A DNA stretch of 64,000 nucleotides, from contig JAQPZY010001256.1 of assembly GCA_029931535.1 (NCBI GenBank), positions 433,001-497,000 on the forward strand, read 5' to 3'. The stretch comes from Margaritifera margaritifera. Its lineage: Eukaryota; Mollusca; Bivalvia; Unionida; Margaritiferidae. Numbering within the stretch: position 1 is the first letter of the stretch; each line of letters opens with the position of its first letter. Under the pieces are notes generated by a model. That model had not been told where the DNA came from and searched no databases. It saw nothing but the letters and a program-made list of their open reading frames with translations. Of the stretch, positions 1 to 11,575 are shown piece after piece. The position numbers and the translations under genes are program-made.

Positions 1-660
1 ATCTATTATTGTAAAAACGAAATCTTAAGTAAATTTAATATAAATGAAGAGCAATATCCATTGATAAGAACTGATTTACAAATTGAAGATAACACATTAT
101 ATTTGTAATGACTCTGATGAACGTAGAGTACGAATATCACAGAAAGACAAATTAAGACACATTTGATCTGATATTACAATAAAAGCTAGATCTAATGTTT
201 ACCAAACAATAGGTAATAAGCTTGAAAAGCTAAAATAGCAGCTATTTTTTGGCAAATTATTCCTAAAAAGAAGTTAAAATGGCTCCTACTGCTTCCTTAT
301 AGATTAATTTTAGGTCAGATTGAATAGGCTTAGACATACTGAAGAAACAGAGGCTAAATATACATTACAACCTACTACTGTACGAAGACAACTAATACAA
401 GTACTTGAAGTAATAGCGATGCAAGAATTTAGTCGAAAATCAACGGCTTAAAAAAGAATTAAGAAAATTGGAAATTTAAAAAGATAAATGTCTGATGAAT
501 TAAAAGAAACAAAATTTACCCGAAGATCAAAAATACACAGATCAAAGATTATTTCACTGCAACAAGAAAGAGAGAGGAGAGGGTATACAACACCTGTTGA
601 AGTTCTGCTACAAAAATGAAACCTTAAAAATATATCACAAATATGATGACAAAGAGATAA
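1..660 (+). pseudogene. decayed ORF, identity unknown
   Basis: The plus strand holds a chain of short open stretches in shifting frames. Readable pieces are YPLIRTDLQIEDNTLYL near 57-107, IPKKKLKWLLLLPYRLI near 261-310, a Lys/Glu/Gln-rich stretch near 440-570, and RRGYTTPVEVLLQK near 573-615. Together they look like one protein of about 200 residues broken by several frameshifts and stops. The left end is cut by the window edge. I do not recognise the family. The Lys-rich, helix-prone tail and the surrounding mobile elements suggest a transposon or virus-like gene, but that is a guess. Confidence 0.35.
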
Positions 661-1974
661 CACATTTCTAAAAAAAAATTACAAAATAAACTAAAGATTA
701 AAACATAAATATATTAATAAATTAAACTAGACAACTGCAAAATTATAATTATAAGATTTTTTGATAGCCCAAATCTATAGCTAATCTTCGATAGTCTAGT
801 TCACAAAAGAGTCTTCCAAACCAAAATATTCTTATAGGTTACCGGAAACATGAATCTATCGAGCCTTTTAAATTCCATGCAGGGTACCTGGGCCAAAAAG
901 TGGCTAAGCATCTAAAGTAGATAATAAGCACTTTCCATGGTCAAATTGTGGTTATATTTCCAACACTGCCTGTTCAGAAATTTGATTTTTTTTAAGCCTC
1001 TATATATCAAAATTGGAATGGGCATTTTCTAAAGAAATTAGGCTATGTCGCCACTACCTCATCAATGACTCTATCATGTCTCTTTGGTTTCATATAGGAA
1101 ACTATATTATTTTGTACTCAAATTATGGCTATGCCTTCACTGTCCAGATAGTGAATGGACTTTGGGATATTCTTCCTCTTCCTAATTTGAACTTAATTCC
1201 ACTAGAAAATTAGTGGTAAACTACAGGATCCCTGAGCAAAGTCTGTTCCAAACTTGGCATAGGTAAAACAGTAAAGTTATGTTATTACACGCTTTAATGA
1301 GTGAACAATATTTTTTATATATGAAACTTTTGGTAAACCTAACGATGGAACAATAATTCAACCATGATCAGAATTAAACAATATTAGAAATTATGGTACA
1401 GGTATTATTTAAATTACCTTTCCTTTTTTTAAGGTATTATACAAAAATGTTATTTCATAATTGTTACTTATATAATTTATATGAAGGTTTGTGTACATCA
1501 AATGGATTGGCAGAAGGTAAAGGACATCACAATACTTAAGTTTTACCGTATGTATCCGATGATAAGTCCATCCTGCACATTTACACAATATTTTCCAATG
1601 CTAACTGAAGACAACTTTGTCGGTATATAAGCCCATCTCATACGCTGGATACATTTACTGTGTTGAGCTTCTCATAAGAGAATTACTGTAAATACTGACA
1701 CGTGGTTCATATAATATATTAAGCATGTATGCGGCTGACCACACGTACATTTTTTCCCAAATGACGCACATTTTTTAGTAGCAAAAGTTGCAGATGTACA
1801 GAACCATTACATTTTGGTATTTTAGATATTTGCCAAATTTATCCGATGATAGAGTGCTCATTCTTCTGCATGACTCCATGATATTTTTAATTGTAAATCT
1901 ATTTCTTTCAAAATCTTGCATCTATTGCTTAAATATTATTACAAAAATCTCTGGTTAATAAAACTATTGCATCC
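661..1974. other. no gene seen
   Basis: AT-rich sequence with no supported coding region. The one short open frame here (1013-1213, plus) has no recognisable motif. Confidence 0.6.
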
Positions 1975-2201
1975 TGAAGGATCAATTGGTTTGGTTTGAT
2001 TTGGTTTCGCCTTTTTTACGGCCAGCAACACGTGAAGATAATATCGTGTTTAAGCAATTGGACGAATGTGCCATGCCCAGGGACACGCAACGATAAACGG
2101 CCTAGGCTGATGCTATCGTTGGATTTGAACCCGCATGTTTCTGGTCGCGAGTCAGGCACGCTAACCACTGTGCCACCGTGTTCACTCTTGAAGTATCAAT
2201 T
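1975..2201 (-). mobile_element. tRNA-derived SINE with target-site duplications
   Basis: Read on the minus strand, the 5' end is tRNA-like. An A box (TGGCACAGTGG, plus 2165-2175) is followed by a B box (GGTTCAAATCC, plus 2121-2131) at normal RNA polymerase III promoter spacing. After an unrelated body the element ends in a CCAAA-rich tail (plus 1988-2010). It is flanked by 13-bp direct repeats, 1975-1987 and 2189-2201, which differ at one base; these are the expected target-site duplications of LINE-driven insertion. The body is about 200 bp. The tail resembles that of the SINE at 52.6 kb, so both may use related LINE machinery. Confidence 0.85.
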
Positions 2202-4287
2202 ACTACAAAATGCCATCAAAAAGTAGGTACCTTGATATTTGTGGTACTTCTGCCGATTTCTATTTTGATTTTCTGGAACTGGTTATGGTCTTCGTTAAAT
2301 GCTGACAAAGGATTGCTTTTGCAAGATCTGTGTAGTCACGCTGATTTCTATTAGCTTCAAAATCAAACTAATCAAATAAACTTACCTTATTTTTTATTAA
2401 GTATAGGCTTATTTGTAAGTTGTTTAGCTTAGAGATTAGAAAAATATAACGGCCTTACTGAAATATTTTCATTTGGCAATGGAATTAGTATATTTAGTAG
2501 TATATAAACTATCTCAGAGTTCACATTTTCAATAGAAGGATCTATACTATGTCATCTTTCCTGCCAAGCTTTGTTAATACAAATTGAATCCTCCATAAAA
2601 TATGAATCCAAAACATTTAGCAACATGAAAAGAGAGGGAGAGAAAGAGGGGAGAGTATCTACTTGTGAACAGTTACATAGATTTGTAAGGATGGAGACAG
2701 AGATGCGGGGGCCGGGGGAAAAACAGAGGCAATTTTAAAATTATATATCAAAAACCCTAAAATCATATTATGATCTTTTTCCTACGAGATTCTATCCAAT
2801 AACGAAAAAAAATAACTTCTGATTTATTTGTTTTCTGTTTTCTTTTAAAGAAAGCATGTTCCGGGAAATAACAAACATCAAGCTTATGAGGATTTTATGC
2901 AACTTAGACTAAAACAAAAATTCAGAATCTAGTACAAGGATGTGATTATTTGATTGGTGTACAAAGCAGAATTGCTTCTTAAATTGTAGAGTAAACGGTA
3001 GTTACTAACGCGCATGTTATCATGTACAGTTCAAATTTAAACTTAACTTTCATTGATTACCTTACAAGATCAAGATACATGTATATAACTTATTCACCTT
3101 TCCTCTGCGATTATGGAAATTTGCATCAAATTATTATGTAATAAATTCGGGTAGAAAACGCATTACCAGGCAGGTCGGTACAACTAAATTTAGCTTTAGG
3201 GAGTCCGCTCGGGCAAGTGGATTTTGATGGTATGGTTTAAAATGGACTTGATTACTATAATCAACTAGACAAGCGAGGACAATAAACTACCATACTTAAA
3301 TGCTCGACTAGGCTTTAGGGATATTCAAGGCTACGTCTACTTCGAAAATCAGATAGGACTTTATTGACTATACTCAGCCAACGAATTAAGTCCATCAGGA
3401 TGTAGGACTTGATTTGCCCTTACTTCTAGGAAAGCAAGAGGAATTTTTAAAAAAAACAACGTTTCTAATAGTACTTAATAATAAGACTGAAAACATCTTT
3501 CATAATAATATTTGCAATCAGATTAGAACCATTACATCCTGGATTAGTGTACTGACGTGCTAACGATTGTAACATGACCACCAACTGTAGGTAGATCACC
3601 AATAAGGTCTTCGTAAACTTTTACTGTTTCGCTCTGTGCGGGTCAAATACTTTATAATTGTGTTTAGAGACAAATTAGAAACAAATATCAGTTAGTGCGC
3701 ATTATTTAAGTGCTTGTTATAACATTTATTTACCAATAAAGCGCACATTGCAACTCCTTTTCAATACTGATCTATGGGAATAAACTGCTCAACAATGGCA
3801 ACCAATTTATCAGCAAAAACAATTGACAAAATCAACACTTCAATCCTCGTTCATGACCAGAGAGATCATTATTACATTAATATTTACAGATTTCGCCACC
3901 AGCTCAATCAACTAACGCTCACAGCGGTAGACACTCATATAAAATATTGCTTGCGCTCAAATTGCATCCGAAAGTAAAAGTACTTGCATCAGGTACATAG
4001 ATTGAGTATAATAAAAATCAGCTTTTATGGGAAACCTACGCGTTTGTCAGTTTTTATTCGTGTTACTGTTTACTAAAGATTTGATACCTATTTGGTGGAG
4101 TGAATCATGCGCAATAGTTCCACTCCCTGCCGTCATTTACCGTTTCGATACCGGCTAATGCCAAATAACAAGCTCACTGCCACTGGCATGTTAACTTTCT
4201 GACACTGATTATGGGATTTAAGTACCACAACAGGAACAAATCTTGAGTGAAAATAATCACGTTCTTTTAGCCACTATTTTTAGACCG
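2202..4287. other. no gene seen
   Basis: AT-rich sequence without a supported gene. Short open frames, for example 3774-3977 plus, show no motif or splice context I can defend. Confidence 0.55.
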
Positions 4288-5271
4288 TCACATGCTGACA
4301 TTGTAGTTGTTTTCGAATCCGTCAAATAGGTCGGCCCAGCTGAAGACATAGAGACAAAGAAGGCAGATGTGCTTCGTTTCATTGTGTTTGCTGTGATGTC
4401 GTAACATGCAGCTTATGTCCTTTATCCAAACACAGTGGCTCTTTTCCGCACTTGTGCTGTCAGTGAGTAAGAGGTCTATCGTTTGTTGCCTTGAGTTCCG
4501 CAATTCATCGCAAATGCGTAAGACGTAAACTTGTAAATATCACAAACCTTTACTGGAAAATCAATAAGCAAAGTTGAAGTTGCCAAGTATGGTGGCATTA
4601 ACTTGAGAGACCAGCTTCCCGATCTCATCAGTGCTCAGTGCAACGGTGTTAGCTTTTCGAAAACTAGCCGTCACTTGTATGCTGTCTTGCTCAGCTTTTT
4701 GGTCGTAGACGTTTTTCGGGCCTTGTACAACTTTTTCCAGCTGTGACGTCAACAGTGGTCAAAACGTTAAACCATCCATAGCTCTCCGTTCCTTCTCCAG
4801 CATAGCTTGTGTACTAGACACCATAGCATTACGAAATACAAAAGAATCGACTTCGAGCATGTGCTTTTCTGGCACATTGGCGCGGTAGTCTTTTACAATT
4901 TTATTGCCTTGCCTTGCCTTGGCAGGCTAATAATCTCTACAAAGTCTGGAACTTGCCTTTGAATCTTGGACACTCTTTTTTTTTCCTTTGCTTTTCGAGC
5001 TGGCTGAACCTCAGCAAGTAGCATATCGAAGTGTTCATCGGCTGTGGCATCATTATCCTGCACTGGAGGAACCGAAACTTGGTTGTGGGGCCGGAACTGG
5101 TTGTGAGACCGGAACTGGTTGTGAGACCGGAAATGGTTGTTGAGCTTGAACTAGCTGATGAGCACTATTCGCCAGTAGTGCGTCTAGCGCGTCATCATAT
5201 TCACTTTGGGTTATTTGCCCTCTGCGGAGCAACTCATTCAAACGAGTGATAGTAGACATGGTGTTGTCCAT
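4288..5271 (-). pseudogene. relic resembling the N-terminal region of a Polinton-type DNA polymerase B
   Basis: Three open stretches follow one another on the minus strand. 5271-5053 begins MDNTMSTITRLNELLRRG and runs into a Pro/Gln/Val-rich segment built on an 18-bp repeat (plus about 5085-5140). 4752-4561 is a helical segment. 4503-4288 contains HCVWIKDISCMLRHHSKH followed by a CLLC pair and CLYVFSW. The last piece resembles the Trp-Ile-Lys-Asp and CxxC element seen ahead of the exonuclease domain in many Polinton and related protein-primed polymerases. The His/Cys half of that finger is lost. No polymerase palm motifs were found further along, so only the front of the gene would remain. 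The assignment is inference from one motif; a different zinc-finger protein is possible. Confidence 0.4.
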
Positions 5272-5736
5272 ATTTAGTGATCTTTAGCACACGCTGTTCG
5301 TAAAATTCGCGTTTTTAGTATATGCTACACATCAATAACTGCAAGTCGCAGAAATTCATCGTGCAACTGAGCTATTTTCTGCCTCTTAATACGAGTCCGC
5401 AAAGCTCTCGACCCACAGGCCTTGCAAAGCGCGTAGCAGGCTCTAACGTCAATCCCCACATCCTATGCATGGGTAAGTCCCACCTCCACTCCGAAGCTTA
5501 TGCGCGTGTGTTTACAATATTCGTTTATAAAGCTCTTGCCGCACTTCTCCGTACTCCCAATAGTAAGCCAAGCGCAAATGTTTTTAACCTCAATATTTTC
5601 ACTGGGTTTTAACTATACATTAAATTTTCAACATTACTCGGTGATGTTGATATATCTACCTAATATATACCTTTTAAGTGTAAGATTGGTAATTTAGACA
5701 ATTAACCCTTCAATTCTATATGTATCATGGGATTTT

Positions 5737-5738
<2 letters not shown>

Positions 5739-5793
<55 letters not shown>
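5739..5793. repeat. (AT)n microsatellite
   Basis: Uninterrupted AT dinucleotide run of about 54 bp. Confidence 0.97.
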
Positions 5794-5794
<1 letters not shown>

Positions 5795-6299
5795 CTGAGC
5801 ATGAAAAGACAAATGTATGCAGATGACACCTGTGAGTATCTCTACCTCAAGGAAAATTAATATATGCGCAATTACATTTTAGTGAATCAAGCTATTCATC
5901 AGGGGGAAACAAATTACATTCACAAAAAAAAAAAAACACACATAATACAAGCCAAAAGGAAACCTGGACTATTACATGTTTAACAGGGAGAAACTACAAA
6001 CAAGAATTAAATAATGGAGAAAAGAAACAAGAAATAATTGAAAAACGGTTTTAAAATGAATAAACACATATATAGTTTGTGTTCTTGCCAGATTAGCATA
6101 ATTTTATAACAAAAATCAAAGATGGGATGGTCTGCGTATGTTACGTGTTATCATATGAGAAACCAAATTGTTTTGATCAACTTGCAGGCTACAGACAGCA
6201 CCATGTATTAAAGATATTATATTCCGGTAATGTTATGATTGGAGGAATTAGTAAAGGAAATATATCATTATAATGTTGTAGCGGGATATTGAATAAATG

Positions 6300-6300
<1 letters not shown>

Positions 6301-6341
<41 letters not shown>
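6301..6341. repeat. (TAA)n microsatellite
   Basis: Uninterrupted TAA trinucleotide run of about 40 bp. Confidence 0.95.
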
Positions 6342-6654
6342 AGTAAAGTAATTTTCATCTCCGTAAATATTTGTGCAGTGTCTTTCTTAATTGGACTGTT
6401 ATAATGAGTTGTTGGGTATTTATAAAAATGAAAATATTCACATTTTTTCTTAAAATGCTTTAAAGAAAAAATATGATTATTTTATTTTTATAAATATTTA
6501 AAATTTAACTCTTCTGAACTAAATATTTGAAAAACGTTAATGAGTTTCATATTCGATTTAGGTAACATAGGGCTTAGAAACTCTGTTATCGAATTATGTT
6601 TATGTTTATGTGCTACTTTTATGTTTCTTTTTGTACGTGACATATTATAGTCCC

Positions 6655-7215
6655 AGTATAAACTAACCTCATCTTAACTTTTACCTTTATAACCACTTCA
6701 TTAATCCCTCGCAGTAAACATTTACGTCATCTGAACATCTACCTGTAAAGCCACTTCAACAATTCCTCTCAGTAAAAATTAACATCATCTGAACTTATAC
6801 CTGTATGACCACTTCACCAATCCCTCTCAGTCCAACTTAATGTCATCTGAACGTCTACCTGTATAACCATTTCATAAATCCCCCTCAGTCTAAATTATCG
6901 TCATCTGAATTTCTACCTATAAAACAACTTCATCGATCCCTCAGAATATAAATTAACGTCATATGAACTTCTACCTGTATAACCGCTTCATCCATCCCTC
7001 TCAGTATAAATTAATGTCATATGAATTTCTACCTGTGTGACCACTTCATCGATCTCTCGCAGTATAAATTCACGTCATTTCAACTTCAACCTGTATAACA
7101 ACTTCATCAACCCTTCACAGTATAAATTAGTGTCATCTGAACTTCTACCTGTATAATCACTTCATGAGTCCCTCACAGTATAAATTTACGTCATCTGAAC
7201 TTCTACCCGTATAAC
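6655..7215. repeat. 58-bp minisatellite adjoining an EGF-like exon
   Basis: About ten diverged tandem copies. The core ACCTGT recurs at 6741, 6799, 6857, 6915 (as ACCTAT) and 6973, an exact 58-bp period. Read on the minus strand, each unit contains GGTTATACAGGTAGAAGTTC, which is nearly the same as the 3' end plus splice donor of the EGF-like exon at 7207-7437. The first unit of the array is the exon boundary itself, so the array seems to have grown by tandem duplication of an exon/intron junction. Confidence 0.9.
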
Positions 7216-7437
7216 CAGCTGCGCAGGCGCATGTGTACTAATTGACACAATCCTAACAGAAGACCCCATTCTGACATGGTTTAGGGTAATAGTCAGAGGT
7301 GTATTTGCTACAGTTTTTACCTGTAGAAACTGGCATACATTTGATGGGATAGGCAGCCTGTCGGTCTGGACATGTGGTAATATTTGTACATGGATTGTAC
7401 ACATCAGTCGCATTGATATTCGCGTCGCATTTTGGAC
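7207..7437 (-). pseudogene. EGF-like exon 2 with two in-frame stop codons
   Basis: On the minus strand an acceptor (CACACAG ending at 7438) is followed by 231 bp. That length fits a phase 1 to phase 1 exon, and a donor GTAGAAG starts at 7206. The frame reads GPKCD, which completes the EGF domain of the upstream exon. It continues with Cys-spaced sequence (NPCTNITTCPDRQAAYPIKC) and a second EGF-like start (KPCQNGVFC). It ends in YTCACAAGYTG, the usual close of an EGF repeat. Cysteine spacing and symmetric phase are typical of extracellular EGF-repeat proteins. Two TAG codons lie in frame near the end, after GVFC and after DCVN. The exon is therefore a relic, a sequencing or assembly error, or recoded; a relic is most likely. 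Confidence 0.7.
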
Positions 7438-7825
7438 CTGTGTGAGTAATTTAAGTAAAGTAGACATGAAAAAGTTTGCTTATTATTTTTTAAAAAGCTG
7501 TTTGATATTATTGTAGCTCTCTATTAAATTTCTGACTTTTAAAATCATATGTGTATATCTTTTTAATTAAGTTCATCCATCTTATCATCTTGTTCCTGAC
7601 ACACCATACATATATTATTTTTTACTGATTTAATTATTTAATGGATTAGATTTCAAAATTAGCAGCAGTGAAATTTATTAGAAATTGCAAGAAAAAAACG
7701 TGACTTGATACCCTTTGTTAACTAAAACTGCAAAGAATAGCCTTTGAATCACCCATTTTGTGAAAAATTCTCTGAGCAAATCTTTAGATTTTACGAAGAA
7801 AGCTATCTTTTACTTGTGTTTATTT

Positions 7826-7871
7826 GGGCATCGAACCCGCTACCCTCCAACTGAGTTACCGAGGCTACTTA
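7826..7871 (-). mobile_element. fragment of a tRNA-derived SINE head
   Basis: On the minus strand an A-box-like GGTAACTCAGTTGG is followed after a short gap by a B-box-like GGGTTCGATGCCC. The region between them is shorter than in a tRNA, and no body or tail follows clearly. It reads as a worn SINE head inside the intron between the two EGF-like exons. Confidence 0.5.
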
Positions 7872-8010
7872 AGGACTAGTTACTTTTAAATCTGTTGAAA
7901 TTATTCCATTATTTAAAATAATTCTATCTCTTCTATATTCCTGTGCAAACATTTTAAAGAACTTTTGATTCAGTTGGAGTAAGACTGACATGCAATACAA
8001 GGCTTTTTAC

Positions 8011-8094
8011 CTTTGTACCCTGGGCAACATACACAAGTGTCCGTGCCATCGACATTGATACAGGTGCCATTATTTTCACAACTTGAATTGTCAC
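8011..8094 (-). CDS. EGF-like exon 1
   Basis: This 84-bp exon on the minus strand lies between an acceptor (TTTTCCAG, ending at 8095) and a donor (GTAAAAAG, starting at 8010). It is in phase 1 at both ends and open throughout. The product reads DNSSCENNGTCINVDG and then TDTCVCCPGYKG, five of the six cysteines of an EGF module. The sixth comes from the next exon (GPKCD). The spliced pair would thus give a complete EGF domain, strong support for a real ancestral gene. No further exons were found upstream to 9.2 kb. One extra Cys (CVCCPG) is unusual for the family. Confidence 0.7.
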
Positions 8095-9177
8095 CTGGAA
8101 AATACATCAAGCATCTATATAATTTAGATTCAGATCATATTTTCCTTTAATTGTGAACCATTAATGAGTATTTTATGTAAACTAAGCAGAGTTGTTTATG
8201 ACGCCACGCAATTCCCATCCACAGCAAGAAACATTAGTAAGTTTGGCATAAAATCTATACGCGACCACTTCTAGATAAAGAGATCGTCTTGGGATGTTTG
8301 ATTTTGTACATCATTAATTTTGCTGGAAACCATAGAATTATTATTTGCATATGTGAATTCCATTATTTAATTGTCACAAATATTTACACTTGAATTCTCT
8401 TCAACTAAATATGTTAAAAGCATTAATTAGCTCATATGAGGTTTGTTCAATATAAGGCTTATGCATTCTTATTGATTCATGTTCATGTTGTTTTTTATGT
8501 TTATGTTCATCAATGGGATGTTAGTGATCGAGAATATATATACTAATGGTGCTTTATGAATGGTGATGATTATTTGACGTGAAATATTTAACAGATATAG
8601 CGAGTATTCTAGAAAGTAATTAATAATTTTATGGTTTTAGAACTTCCAAAATCAGCATAATTGTTGTGAGCTTATGAGCCAATATGTTGGGTAGATCTAT
8701 AGCTTAGAAGCTTGACAAATATAGCGGCTTTTAGAGTTTGAAAAATTCTTGTTATTTGGGGGTTTTATTAGTAGAATGAAAAACAGGGATTAGTAGAATA
8801 ACAAAATTATTTTTTTAAACTAAAAAAGCACATCAAAAATACCAAAATGGATTCTACGTCAAAATTCTGCCCGACCTGGAGGTGAAAATGTTAATGATTT
8901 TGATGATGTATTTCTTGAAGTTCATCATACAAAAAAAGAATCTGCTGGTATGTTCAGGGGTTGTTTCATTTGCCCGGGAATACCTAGTTAAACACAAAGC
9001 TAGATTTATTAACCGAGACTAAAATATATTCATCCGTATAAAAGATGTATGGATTAGTTTTCTTTATTGCTTTACCAATACTACAGTGTTATTATGCCAG
9101 TATAAAGATGACCATTATACAATAATATAGAATATCTCAAGAATGCAATATTTCATACATTATTAAATTAGTCTTGC
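8095..9177. other. no gene seen
   Basis: AT-rich flank upstream of the first EGF-like exon on the minus strand. No further Cys-rich exon with splice sites was found. Confidence 0.5.

Positions 9178-9231
<54 letters not shown>
9178..9231. repeat. (TTA)n microsatellite
   Basis: Pure TTA trinucleotide run of about 52 bp. Confidence 0.96.
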
Positions 9232-9713
9232 CAAAATGTTTATGTAGAATACAGCGGCTTTGATCCTGAATATACAAGATGTCTCGTCTCTTGGTGCGTA
9301 ATATTTATTTTTGCCTCTCTTGCAAAAAAACAATGCAAGCCAAATCAAAGGAACCTGCAGTATCATGTAGTGGGAAAATGACAACAACGAAGGGTACAAA
9401 GTACAATACGCTGGAGACTCGAAACTCCGTCGTACCGTTTTATTATCCGGTGTTGTCGTTTCAACACAATATGATACTGCGGGCTTCCCCCGACGATGGT
9501 TCCTCCACCTTCGTTGACACTTTAAGCGATTTGGCGAGTAGGATGTGTTGATGTCATCCTGAAGGGACCGCTATTATGTGATTTTTCTTAATCGTTTCAA
9601 TATAAACATGTCAGAACCTATTATACGAAAGATTTTTTTAGTTCACACTTTGTATGTATTGCAAAAAACGGAATTAGGGATGATCCATGTTAACTAAGAT
9701 TTTGTAAATTTCA
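9232..9713. other. no gene assigned; slightly GC-richer patch
   Basis: 9400-9590 is less AT-rich than its surroundings and is open on the plus strand (9279-9551, 90 residues). I see no domain, splice sites or homology cue. Confidence 0.4.
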
Positions 9714-10515
9714 TGTCGTATCGGATAATTCTTATAATTAACTTCATATCGTTAAGAGTATTATGGATAATTCTTATAATTAACTTCATACCGTTAAGAG
9801 TATTATGGATAATTCTTATAATTAACTTCATACCGTTAAGAGTATTATGGATAATTCTTATAATTAACTTCATATCGTTAAGAGTATTATAGATAATTCT
9901 TATAATTAACTTCATATCGTTAAGAGTATTATGGATAATTCTTATAATTAACTTCCTATCATTAGGAGTATTATGGATAATTCTTCTAATTAACTTCATA
10001 CCGTTAAGAGTATTATGGATAATTCTTATAATTAACTTCATATCGTTAAGAGTATTATGAATAATTCTTATAATTAACTTCATACCGTTAAGAGTATTAT
10101 GGATAATTCTTATAATTAACTTCATATCGTTAAGAGTATTATGGATAATTCTTATAATTAACTTCATATCGTTAAGAGTATTATGAATAATTCTTATAAT
10201 TAACTTCATACCGTTAAGAGTATTATGGATAATTCTTATAATTAACTTCATATCGTTAAGAGTATTATGGATAATTCTTATAATTAACTTCATATCGTTA
10301 AGAGTAGTATGGATAATTCTTATAATTAACTTCATATCGTTAAAAGTATTATGGATAATTCTTATAATTAACTTCATATCGTTAAGAGTATTACGGTTTA
10401 TCCTTACGATTAGCTTCATATCGTTAATAGTATCATTGATTATTCTTATAATTAAATTCATATCGTTAAGAGTAGTATGGATACTTTTTAATATTAACTT
10501 CATATTGTTATGAAT
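9714..10515. repeat. 42-bp minisatellite, about 19 copies
   Basis: Tandem array of a 42-bp unit containing TTAACTTCATATCGTTAAGA and TATTATGGATAATTC. Copies alternate between CATACCG and CATATCG variants, and the right-hand units (from about 10380) are more diverged. Because 42 is a multiple of three, the minus strand stays open for 269 codons as a 14-residue repeat (MKLIIRIIHNTLND). The open frame follows from the period and is not evidence of a gene. Confidence 0.95.
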
Positions 10516-10766
10516 ATTACAGATTATTTTTTAATTAACTTGCATTTTATGGATTTAATAAACATAGCAAGTAAACACAGGCGATCATTCTCATATTTAA
10601 TTCCTAAAACACTAAAGACTTAACTTGTATCTTTTTATACAAAATATTGGTTTATTTTAACTTTGTTGGGATTCTATGGTCATGACAAAGTAGAAGGCTG
10701 TAGAAGGGTAAATATACAATGAGATATGCAAAATCTTTCGATATTACGCACTTGGGTGACAACTAT

Positions 10767-11040
10767 GACACTATGGCGACAATTTGAATTTAACGTTACG
10801 CCTCCATTTGATAACAAATTGAAAAATAACACTTGGGCGACAAAGGGAAGTTAACATTACTCTATAGGTTTAATATGACACTATAGCGACAAGGGGAAAC
10901 GTAATGTTAAAAAACGTCCATAGGTTCAACATTCGTATGGCACAATGGCGACAAGGGTTAAAATAGTGTTAAAAATGTTTGATAGTTTAATATGAGATGG
11001 CAGTCTGGCGACAAGCGAAAACGTAATGCGAAAAACACTG
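10767..11040 (+). repeat. left inverted arm, tandem units of about 60 bp
   Basis: GCGACAA recurs at about 10776, 10837, 10886, 10948 and 11008, a spacing of 49-62 bp. It is usually preceded by CACTATG or a similar sequence and followed by AACGTAATGTTAAAAA-like sequence. Confidence 0.8.
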
Positions 11041-11089
11041 CCACCTGACCAACACCTATACCTGCCAATATTAAACGGCCGTGGCTAAA

Positions 11090-11575
11090 AGTAATGCCAA
11101 AATTAAGAAACTGTCACCGAATTTAGCTGAGACTAGAAAAAATGCAGAGCATTGGATTAAAACGACATTATATTAAAAGTAATGTTACAATTCTGAAACT
11201 AATACAGACTTTAGCGGAGACTGAAAACATCCGAAAAAATGTAACAACTATGGTTTAGAATAAAAGTTGTACTAAAATTCCGAAACAGAAACGGAATTTG
11301 GTGGAGACTAAAATAAACTACGAAAACAAAATTTAAAAATATGTCCGAGACCATAAGTAATACTAAAATTCCGAAAATAATACGGAATTTAGCAAAGACT
11401 AAATAAGTCTGGAAAACATGTAAAAAAAATATAGCCCAGACTAAAAGTAACACTAAAATTCCAACACTAATATGGAATTTAGCTCAGATTAAAAAGAATT
11501 TTAAAAATATGATCGAGACTAAAAATGAAACTGATATTTGTAAAACTAATACGGAATTTAGTGGACACTAAAGAA
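11090..11575. repeat. degenerate tandem repeat of about 85-90 bp
   Basis: CGGAATTTAGC-like cores occur near 11116, 11206, 11291, 11381, 11472 and 11552. They are separated by AGACTAAAA and AAAATTCC-like pieces. The copies are strongly diverged. Confidence 0.7.

Larger units (their letters stand above)
5272..6649. other. no gene seen; microsatellites
   Basis: This stretch contains an AT microsatellite and a TAA microsatellite (listed separately). The plus-strand open frame 5322-5612 has no recognised domain and lies antisense to the upstream flank of the polymerase-like relic. Confidence 0.5.

Noticed and set aside
9279..9551. A 90-codon plus-strand gene in a GC-richer patch
   Set aside because: No recognisable domain, and a shadow frame exists on the other strand.
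9694..10503. 269-codon minus-strand open frame as a repeat protein
   Set aside because: It exists because a 42-bp minisatellite keeps frame. There is no start context, no unique domain and no splice evidence.
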